14,103 nt of DNA from JBNKFQ01 sp050289385 (GTDB taxonomy: Bacteria; Pseudomonadota; Gammaproteobacteria; Pseudomonadales; Porticoccaceae): assembly GCA_050289385.1 (NCBI GenBank), contig JBNKFQ010000320.1:1-14103 (forward strand), in the 5' to 3' direction. Positions within the stretch are counted from its first letter, which is position 1. Each line of letters opens with the position of its first letter. The notes below the pieces were generated by a model. That model saw only the letters and a list, made by a program, of their open reading frames with translations. It did not search any database and was not told where the DNA came from. This document shows positions 10,201 to 14,103 of the stretch, in pieces. The position numbers and the translations under genes are program-made.

Positions 10201-10961
10201 TTGACAACGATTTTTTAAAAAATCTGCACATTGAAAAATACCAGTCCATTCACAGTCAATCGGCGTTTTCATTATTCTTAATAGCGAATAAAAATTCTGA
10301 CGATAAATCGGCGGACGAAGAAGCGGCCTCCATCGCCGAGGAGCTGGTCGACACCTTGATAGATAAAGCCGTCAATCAGAATATGGCGTTATATCCTGTA
10401 CCTGAATTTAACCGCAAACTAGTTAAAGAGACCGTCAATCATAGCGGTGATATGAGTGTGCTGTTTTGTTTGGAAGGAGGTATACTCATGGATGAACCAA
10501 TACAAAATCCATTGATAAATTTTAAAACTTCAGATTTATCAACGGACTTGTTGAACACTTTAAAAAACCAATTACCCCATTATATGGTGCCAGCCGGTAT
10601 AGTGTTTTTGCCGTCACTTCCTTTGACGGTCAACGGAAAAGTGGACAGCAAGGCTTTATCAAATATAGACCACATGCCTGAAGAATTAGCAAATGAAATT
10701 GTGGCTCCCCGCAACGAAATAGAACGAAAGGTTTTTGATATATGGAAAAAAATATTGCGTATAGATAACTTCTCCATTCATGATAATTTATTTGAACTGG
10801 GGGGGAGTTCTATTACGGCGACAAAAATAGTTTCACAGGCAGGCAGAAAATTGGGTGCAAGCATACCACTTCAAGAGTTTATTGCCCGCCCCAGTGTGGC
10901 GGGTATGTCCGAGTGTATGGCGGCGCTAAATCAACGCGAATCGTTCGCAGCCGCATGGTGA
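4275..10961 (+). CDS. Hybrid PKS-NRPS, KS-AT(degenerate)-ACP-Cy-A(Ox remnant)-PCP
   Basis: Megasynthase of 2228 residues that should take the thioester from the preceding cysteine module, extend it by a polyketide unit, then add and cyclize a second cysteine. Domains: KS (about 8-425) with intact triad C180 (TACSTS), H316 (EAHGMGT) and H356 (NIGHLG); AT-like region (about 530-745) with lost catalytic residues; post-AT linker ending PFQGKRYW; ACP with Ser895 (GMSSLMAIEL); Cy (about 972-1410) with D1107/D1112 (DFLIVDGSS); A domain from about 1444 with TSGSTGTPKG, FDLSVYDIFG and pocket DLYNLSLVWK (cysteine-like); a degenerate Ox-like insert (about 1905-2070); A10 NGKVD; PCP with Ser2179 (GGSSI). 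There is no KR, DH, ER or thioesterase, and the protein ends about 50 residues after the PCP serine. KS starts only about 11 residues from the N-terminus, so there is no long N-terminal docking helix. Layout recalls HMWP1 of yersiniabactin synthase but with an A domain and without KR, PKS-MT and TE. Confidence 0.95.
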   Translation: MSEFSDESMLASIAVIGMSCRFPMASNADEYWKNIAAGVESITDLGDDELAPELVSDPNYVKRSGQLQDVELFDRDFFEMSAREASITSPAQRLLLLCAYEALEDAAYVPRHYPGAIGVYVGANKCDEWQKRIYDLTGREMREFAKRLQFSIGNDLDYCATRISYKLNLTGPSFAINTACSTSLVAISQACKGLLAYDCDMALAGGSCVTLPLKSGYWYEAGGLLSRDGCCRPFDARADGTVPGNGAGIVLLKRLLEAVEDGDHIYAIVRGTAVNNDGAAKVGYTAPSVKGQSRVISSALAFSEVNPETISYVEAHGMGTPLGDPMELESLSKAYGTITDKKRYCAIGAVKSNIGHLGAAAGVAGFIKAVMALKNQQIPPSLHYHDHNPEVDFDNSPFYVATQLQPWIKGSVPRRAAVNSFGVGGTNAHVILEEAPVRHSASFPRQTHLLLLSAKSEQALVKMIDNLADALESTPQRELADVSYTLQVGRDTYPYRYSLVCSTLQEAIAELRNSEHEIECTRVKPEGITLSYLFPGEGTQHVDMALNLYRHETVFRDTLDECAKIINPLLQRDLREILYPKSADKEWAETVLKQTRIALPALFMVEYSLARLWQSWGVRPNNMLGHCVGEYVAACISGVFELSIGLQLAVVRGSLQELNDDTENKLESIFQQANLSAPTIPFISNLTGGWISDEQAKDPSYWYKQLSANMPINQGLCSLLEDESLLLLEVGPGQTLVNGLAKIHSEKISKTLASCSDVKHHGSDQAYLMQTLGQLWMSGVVPDWEQFYACQQRYRVALPLYPFQGKRYWLDTATVTAEEGLSQQTSSPSDDRFSHLDREVTPSVDNRNLFSNLTIVPAEKRISMLKGFVQKIVKNLFGSDEISEQIPFIEMGMSSLMAIELRTQVCNALDIDTISVLMILAEDTNINRLVQLLNEELTTTEHNGADLCLTLPEMENKNNRIQSSVVPDPDNQYQPFPLTDIQQAYWLGRQGIFEGGNVATYVYIEKDIQDLDIVRFEQALNALIKRHHMLRMVVENDGQQRFLEYVPEYKIAFQDLTQYDKKAEQQALDKVRQAMSHQVFATDRWPLFEFRISQYEGEHYRLHCGFDFLIVDGSSLQIFFRDLFLIYAGEEKRLSPLEINFRECLNATQVNPESALYKKSEAYWMARVNSLPPAPALPRAREIWQIPEPKFVRREFSLDAQTWERLKKSARQHGITDSVMIANAFSEVLAQWSQSPHFTLNLTIFNRPPLHPQIYDVIGDFTSSILLEVDMSKGQNFVEKSRYIQQQLLSDLEHRSFNGIQMLRAMNSHLGSHQAVIMPVVLTSAVGVAPYLDNLLADLDEKKMRYYQQMMDTGYMISQSSQVWLDHVVWEKQGRLHFNWDTLEELFPQGVLDDMFSAYRQRLLQLAEEGDKAWQGSTDIGLPEAQARQRENINQTTVPPCNVLLHEKFDLQARRYPYQMAVINGTVELRYGDLCRLATNLAQRLRDAEIKPGQLVAVVMTKGWQQIVAVLGILYAGGAYMPIDASLPMSRIQRLLELGEVTLALTQKTGYESLEWPPTIRPVVVDMDADGEEDIGDHDGDFEAVSQVVQTDTDLAYVIFTSGSTGTPKGVMIDHRGAVNTLHHINQMFDVGRGDAILGVSSLSFDLSVYDIFGILGAGATLVLPEFEKQFDPLYWRELIDAHGITLWNSAPQLMSMLVDSFDKDEAPLRPLRRVLLSGDWIPLELPQSIKRCFSSAKVVSLGGATEASVWSIYYPIESIEADWHSIPYGKPLPNQSIMVLDHQLRPCPNYVDGHIYIGGMGVAMGYWANVEETEARFILHPQTGERMYHTGDIGHYAADGNVIFLGRSDNQVKIQGHRIELGEIEFALRHCEGVQEAVVLMVDDEKTPKRLMAYVVPTIKADTTAESNRIFLPNVAPRHLIDNLLESLSIGLQASLNANFPLIYLHIKDGRFEELAGGFYLYDSMTNLLVNIAEIDNDFLKNLHIEKYQSIHSQSAFSLFLIANKNSDDKSADEEAASIAEELVDTLIDKAVNQNMALYPVPEFNRKLVKETVNHSGDMSVLFCLEGGILMDEPIQNPLINFKTSDLSTDLLNTLKNQLPHYMVPAGIVFLPSLPLTVNGKVDSKALSNIDHMPEELANEIVAPRNEIERKVFDIWKKILRIDNFSIHDNLFELGGSSITATKIVSQAGRKLGASIPLQEFIARPSVAGMSECMAALNQRESFAAAW
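5862..6510 (+). other. Degenerate acyltransferase (AT) region of the PKS module
   Basis: Domain-level entry. The fold is recognizable at both ends: FPGEGTQHVDM at about 535, ALPALFMVEYSLARLW, GHCVGEYVAAC at 625-635, then IPFISNLTGGWIS from 680 and LLEVGPGQTL near 735. Active ATs read FPGQG and GHSxGE. Here Gln is replaced by Glu537 and the nucleophilic Ser by Cys627 (codon TGC at 6153-6155). Arg652 of the VxxRG motif remains. Between LQELND and IPFIS only about 25 residues are present where a normal AT has on the order of a hundred more, including the ferredoxin-like small subdomain and the catalytic His of the AFHS-type motif. The KS-AT and post-AT linkers persist, so it may still be a structural or docking scaffold. 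Confidence 0.82.
9987..10485 (+). other. Probable degenerate thiazoline-oxidase (Ox) insert in the second A domain
   Basis: Domain-level entry. About 165 residues (about 1905-2070) separate RLMAYVVP from LPHYMVPAG at the site where FMN-dependent Ox domains sit in BlmIII/EpoB-type A domains. Recalled Ox landmarks can be traced: IYLHIKDGRFEELAGGFYLYD matches the YlyvkxGrveglxaGxYyYdp strand pair, QSAFSLFLIAN matches SaFSLFLIa, MALYPVPEF sits where GLCPiG is expected, and VLFCLEGG where HSLxGG is expected. Missing or altered are the N-terminal SxRxF segment, the SAGglYP motif, the AIaPmYG stretch (here acidic NSDDKSADEE) and the CPIG motif. An active Ox insert is larger. The family call is from memory of motif order, not a search, so it stays moderate; an unrelated spacer is the alternative. 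Confidence 0.6.
10474..10490 (+). promoter_or_regulatory. In-frame internal Shine-Dalgarno and ATG near the end of the megasynthase
   Basis: AAGGAGG at 10474-10480 precedes ATG at 10488-10490 by 7 nt, and that ATG is Met2072 of the megasynthase frame. It lies exactly at the boundary between the Ox-like insert and the A10-PCP segment. Initiation here would release a 157-residue protein with the A-domain C-terminal piece and the PCP. The site can also be explained as the codons of Glu-Gly-Gly, so it may be fortuitous. Confidence 0.35.
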
Positions 10962-11007
10962 ACTAATGCTGATTGAATAAATGTTTAAAGTGGAAAGTAT
11001 TTATTTT

Positions 11008-11024
11008 AGAGGATAATGGCAATG
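11008..11024 (+). promoter_or_regulatory. Ribosome binding site that decides the start of the small membrane protein
   Basis: AGAGGA at 11008-11013 is followed by two in-frame ATGs, at 11016 (2 nt away) and 11022 (8 nt away). Usual spacing favours 11022, which would shorten the protein by two residues (starting Met-Arg-Thr). Confidence 0.55.
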
Positions 11025-11501
11025 AGAACAGTCGAAGAGCGCTATCGTTTATCAATAACAATAGGGTGGATATGCCTGCTACAAATAGTTATTCTGATGT
11101 TTTTGGTTTATTTGATGCGCAGTGCTGTTGACAATGACTTTCTCTCCTGGAGTAAAGATCCGGGGGAATTTGGTCTGGATATGATGTATATCGTATTTAC
11201 GATATATATATTTATACCGATATTGACCCAAATCTTCAGCGCAAAAATTTTCCGATGGTTTTTGGTTTTAATTGGAATTTTATTTTTCCTTTTCTTTGTG
11301 GCTCATCAACTGTCACATATGATCATAGACAACACCTCATTATCCCTTGTACACCTGTTGGACTTCGCCCACCACTTTCTTTCTTTATGGGTAATAGTGA
11401 TATCGATTCGATGGGCTCGCCTTCCCGGTTCTGTCAATGAAGCACAAAATGTGAAAACTGGAGAATTTCATAGTCTTACGCAAGCACCGGTTGGGAAGTA
11501 A
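11016..11501 (+). CDS. Small His-rich four-helix membrane protein, family unknown
   Basis: Predicted inner-membrane protein of 161 residues (159 if the better-spaced ATG at 11022 is used). I do not recognise a named family. Four hydrophobic helices are visible at about 12-34, 53-75, 79-102 and 110-132, with a short polar loop after the first and a hydrophilic C-terminal tail of about 27 residues. Helices 3 and 4 and their short connection carry H97, H101, H113, D116, H119 and H120 (HQLSH and HLLDFAHH), a pattern able to bind a metal or haem. It begins 54 bp after the megasynthase with no hairpin terminator between them, and its stop lies 3 bp before the HupE/UreJ start, so the pair is surely co-translated. 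Context suggests a partner of the metal permease, but that is inference. Confidence 0.85.
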   Translation: MAMRTVEERYRLSITIGWICLLQIVILMFLVYLMRSAVDNDFLSWSKDPGEFGLDMMYIVFTIYIFIPILTQIFSAKIFRWFLVLIGILFFLFFVAHQLSHMIIDNTSLSLVHLLDFAHHFLSLWVIVISIRWARLPGSVNEAQNVKTGEFHSLTQAPVGK

Positions 11502-11504
11502 ACC

Positions 11505-12101
11505 ATGAATGATAGAAAAATTATTCAAATTTGCTTGGCAATACTGGCCTGTTTTCCCTCTCTAGTGTTTGCCCACAGCGAAGGGGCTAGTGAAGGATTT
11601 TTGTCGGGGTTGTTGCACCCGGTTTTTGGCTATGACCACTTTCTCGCTATGCTCAGCGTTGGAATCGTTAGTGCGCAACTGGGGAAACGTGACATCTGGA
11701 TGATTCCTTCCGTATTTGTTTTAGCGATGATTTTTGGCGGAGTCATGGGGGGGTATAGCGTAGAAATTCCTCTGGTAGAAATGGGAATAGCCATATCTGT
11801 GATCATATTGGGTATCGCCATCATTCTGGCAGATGGCGGTGTCCATGGTAGCGGTTCGATATTGATTAAAGCTTTTGTAGCGTTTTTCGGCGTTTTTCAC
11901 GGACATGCCCACGGAGTTGAAATGCCAAGGTCTGCCGATCCCGTTTTTTACGTTTTCGGATTTGTGATCAGTACATGCAGCATTCATCTCCTGGGTGTAC
12001 TTATTGGTTACGTGTTTGTCGAGCAGCGACAGTGGGCTCATATATTGAAGGTCGCCGGTGCAGGCGTCGCCGGCGCAGGGCTGTTTATTCTTATTAACTA
12101 G
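11505..12101 (+). CDS. HupE/UreJ-family membrane protein, putative nickel/cobalt (or other metal) permease
   Basis: Protein of 198 residues, the usual HupE/UreJ length. An N-terminal signal peptide with a hydrophobic core at 6-20 probably ends at VFA|HS, leaving His24 as the mature N-terminus. The family signature HPxxGxDHxLAM is present as HPVFGYDHFLAM (H38, D44, H45). Six further helices follow at about 35-58, 64-84, 90-109, 119-137, 147-172 and 180-197, and helix 4 ends in HGHAHG (H132, H134, H136). HupE/UreJ proteins accompany NiFe-hydrogenase or urease operons and are thought to move Ni2+, with cobalt or copper roles proposed for relatives. No hydrogenase or urease gene is visible here. 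The start has GGGAAG 6 nt upstream, within the end of the previous gene. The family is clear; the metal is not. Confidence 0.92.
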   Translation: MNDRKIIQICLAILACFPSLVFAHSEGASEGFLSGLLHPVFGYDHFLAMLSVGIVSAQLGKRDIWMIPSVFVLAMIFGGVMGGYSVEIPLVEMGIAISVIILGIAIILADGGVHGSGSILIKAFVAFFGVFHGHAHGVEMPRSADPVFYVFGFVISTCSIHLLGVLIGYVFVEQRQWAHILKVAGAGVAGAGLFILIN

Positions 12102-12163
12102 TGCCCTTGGGCTAAAAAACTTTGATATGGAATGGACTCCAGGTTTAACTTAAAACAACAGCA

Positions 12164-12177
12164 AGGGGAATACAATG
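12164..12177 (+). promoter_or_regulatory. Ribosome binding site and start of the RND gene
   Basis: AGGGGA at 12164-12169 lies 5 nt before the ATG at 12175. It fixes the start of the exporter, since the frame after it is open to the window end. The 73 bp between the HupE/UreJ stop and this ATG holds no other convincing element. Confidence 0.7.
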
Positions 12178-14103
12178 AGAAAAATACTTCCGCAATTGGA
12201 ACCGGTATTCGAAGCGATGGGCCAGGGTATTATACGTTACCCCACTCGGGTTATCTGGATTACTCTGCTGATGTCGGGGATCATGATAGGGGGGGTTTTT
12301 CGTCTCTATATGGACGTATCCAATGAATCGTTTTTTAAGAAAAACGATCCTGCCTTGCTGCATTATCAAAGTTTTTTAAAACAATTCGGTCGCGACGAAG
12401 CGGTAATAGCCGCAATTAGCGCGCCGGACGTTTTGGCCCCGGCCTTTCTATCCAAACTCGAAGCATATCACAAAGACTTAGAGGCCTCGGTTCCCTACCT
12501 GGATTTATTGACAAGCCTTGTTAATGTGACTTCTATAAGCGACCGCGAAGGTGAGCTTTTGATCGATGACTTGCGGAACGTGTGGCCTTCGCGGTATGAA
12601 GATGCCCGTCCGTTTCGGCAGGCTGTACTGGAAAATCCTCTTTACCGTAATTTGGTCGTCACTGAAGATGGGAAAATGACTGTGGTCATTATTCGATCCA
12701 GTGCTTTTGCTGTAGAGCAGGAAGCAAAAACACAAACGAGTCTGCGTGAACGAATAGCTAATTGGCATGATCGGTTGTTTGCAAACATGGAAAAAAATGA
12801 ATCATCTGAGGATTCACAACAGCCGAATTCTCCATCGCGGTCAACATCTAAAAACGAATTGGATACCAGCTTTTTGCCTGAAAACGTGGCGGCCTCCGTG
12901 TCCGATACCTCTATACAGAAGGTGCCGCCGAAACATCTGAGTACACAACAGCTGAACCAATTTATGCAAGCCATTCGGGAGGTAAGCGCCAGGCACCAGG
13001 AAACTGATTTTCCCATACGCCTTGCCGGCGGGCCGGTAATCGATGCTGAGCACAACCACACTATACACCAAGACTTTGGTACACTTTTACCACTGACCGC
13101 CGTTATGGTGTTTCTTATATTGCTGCTGTTATTACGCCGCGTATCGGCCGCGATAATTGCCATGCTACCGGTTTTTCTTTGTCTGTTTGTAACAATCGGC
13201 GTGATGGGATGGTTGGGATTTCCAGTCAATCAAGTGTCGGTGGCAATGCCGCCTTTGATTCTCACTGTTTGTATAGGGGATTCAGTACATATTTTAAGCC
13301 TGTTTTATTCAAGATTACAGTCTGACGGTGATCGCGATAGGGCTATCGTTTATGCATTAAAGCGCAGTGGAGTTGCGATTTTGTTTACCAGCCTTACCAC
13401 TGCCGCTGGATTTCTTGCTTTTACGATGTCCGATATTAAGCCCATAGCTGAATTTGGTGTGATGATTGCGTTTGCAGCTATGGCAGCCTTTATTTATTCG
13501 GTGGTGTTGGTGCCGGCCGTACTCAGTTGCACTGGAGCGTCTATACAAGAGGTCAAACGAGCGCCGCGCTCGCAATGGGTAGTTAAAGTATTGTCCAAAA
13601 TCACGGAGTTCAGTATGGTACACTTCAAGGAAGTGTTGCTGACTACCTTCGCTCTGATTGTGATAGCAGCTCCCAGTTTGTGGCAGTTGCGGTTTTCCCA
13701 GAATGTGCTGGAATGGTTTCCTGAACATCAACCGGCACGAGTCAATACCCTGGCCATTGATGCCGCGCTCAAAGGCAGTATACCTCTGGAAGTGGTGATC
13801 GATACAGGAAAACCTCATGGAATTTACTCACCACAACTTATGCGTAAGCTTGAGGCCTTTGAGCGCTTTAGTGAATCATTGCAGTTGCCGGGTATTCAAA
13901 TGGGGCGTGCCACTTCGATTGTGGATACCTTAAAGCGGATTCATAGCGTTCTTTATCAGGATCAACCACAAAACTCCGTTCCCGATGATCCTGACCTTAT
14001 AGCTCAGGAATTGTTGTTGTTCGAAAGTAGCGGTGCGGACGATGTGGAAAAATTGATTGACAGTAACTTTTCCATGGCGCGGATCACAGTGCGCATGTCC
14101 TGG
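12175..14103 (+). CDS. RND superfamily exporter, MMPL type (COG1033-like), 3'-truncated by window
   Basis: The first 643 residues of a large inner-membrane transporter; the gene runs off the window without a stop. Topology follows the RND plan: one helix at about 22-42, a long periplasmic loop to about 303, a block of helices at about 306-325, 328-347, 354-375, 400-420 and 424-448, then helix 7 at about 485-505 and the second periplasmic loop. The fourth-helix charged motif reads CIGDSVHILSLF (D369, H372), as expected for proton-coupled MMPL/COG1033 proteins. The first periplasmic loop contains a Ser/Asn/Gln/Glu-rich, probably disordered stretch at about 202-262. MMPL-type RND proteins move lipids, hopanoids or secondary metabolites; export of the cluster product is the natural inference here. 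No membrane-fusion protein or outer-membrane channel lies in the window. Confidence 0.93.
   Translation, partial: MRKILPQLEPVFEAMGQGIIRYPTRVIWITLLMSGIMIGGVFRLYMDVSNESFFKKNDPALLHYQSFLKQFGRDEAVIAAISAPDVLAPAFLSKLEAYHKDLEASVPYLDLLTSLVNVTSISDREGELLIDDLRNVWPSRYEDARPFRQAVLENPLYRNLVVTEDGKMTVVIIRSSAFAVEQEAKTQTSLRERIANWHDRLFANMEKNESSEDSQQPNSPSRSTSKNELDTSFLPENVAASVSDTSIQKVPPKHLSTQQLNQFMQAIREVSARHQETDFPIRLAGGPVIDAEHNHTIHQDFGTLLPLTAVMVFLILLLLLRRVSAAIIAMLPVFLCLFVTIGVMGWLGFPVNQVSVAMPPLILTVCIGDSVHILSLFYSRLQSDGDRDRAIVYALKRSGVAILFTSLTTAAGFLAFTMSDIKPIAEFGVMIAFAAMAAFIYSVVLVPAVLSCTGASIQEVKRAPRSQWVVKVLSKITEFSMVHFKEVLLTTFALIVIAAPSLWQLRFSQNVLEWFPEHQPARVNTLAIDAALKGSIPLEVVIDTGKPHGIYSPQLMRKLEAFERFSESLQLPGIQMGRATSIVDTLKRIHSVLYQDQPQNSVPDDPDLIAQELLLFESSGADDVEKLIDSNFSMARITVRMSW

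Noticed and set aside
10815..10961. Thioesterase or reductase release domain at the end of the megasynthase
   Set aside because: Only about 50 residues follow the PCP serine and no GxSxG or NAD-binding motif is present.
10973..11003. Possible promoter TTGAAT / TATTTA
   Set aside because: Spacing of 19 bp and weak boxes in an AT-rich gap; no better than background.
10981..11016. Eleven-residue open frame before the small membrane protein, stop overlapping its ATG (TAATG)
   Set aside because: No ribosome site ahead of it and no recognisable attenuator structure; probably chance.
12101..12119. GCCCTTGGGC followed by A-run as a terminator
   Set aside because: The stem is only 4 bp with a 2-nt loop and there is no T-run on the + strand; it would not fold stably.
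12642..13229. 195-codon reverse-strand open frame
   Set aside because: It lies antisense to the RND gene, whose protein shows coherent helices and motifs; the reverse protein shows no recognisable domain.
1..14103. tRNA, rRNA, CRISPR array, insertion sequence or transposase
   Set aside because: No such motif, repeat array or terminal inverted repeat was seen; coding density is almost complete.

Overview
The window holds five genes, all on the + strand, in one compact and probably co-transcribed run. The first and last are cut by the window edges. It is part of a hybrid non-ribosomal peptide/polyketide (NRPS-PKS) cluster of the thiazoline class (yersiniabactin/pyochelin-like logic), followed by three membrane proteins. 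Mid-range base composition, near-consensus Shine-Dalgarno sites, a HupE/UreJ protein and an MMPL-type RND protein suggest a Gram-negative proteobacterium, perhaps a gammaproteobacterium. The sequence gives no firmer taxonomy.

Bases 2-4282 encode heterocyclization (Cy, N-terminus off the window), a cysteine-type adenylation (A) domain with an embedded methyltransferase (MT), and a carrier (PCP). Bases 4275-10961 overlap this gene by 8 bp and encode KS-AT-ACP-Cy-A-PCP. Specificity residues read by eye are DLYNLSLIWK in the first A domain and DLYNLSLVWK in the second. The first equals the cysteine code of HMWP2/BacA-type domains and the second differs by one conservative residue. The implied product is [upstream acyl]-methylated thiazoline/thiazolidine-C2 unit-thiazoline. 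There is no KR, no DH and no terminal thioesterase.

The most unusual point is that the second megasynthase carries two decayed catalytic regions in an intact 2228-codon frame. Its AT has Cys in place of the nucleophilic Ser (GHCVGE), Glu in place of Gln in the FPGQG motif, and lacks the stretch that normally carries the small subdomain and catalytic His. Its second A domain contains what looks like a shrunken thiazoline-oxidase (Ox, FMN nitroreductase-like) insert. If these readings hold, the module needs a trans-acting acyltransferase or is skipped, and the ring stays a thiazoline.

Bases 11016-14103 encode a small His-rich four-helix membrane protein, a HupE/UreJ-family putative metal permease with a signal peptide, and the first 643 residues of an RND/MMPL-family exporter. 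Their tight spacing behind the synthase, with no visible terminator, suggests a thiazoline metallophore or metal-linked secondary metabolite made, exported and coupled to metal handling. That linkage is inference.
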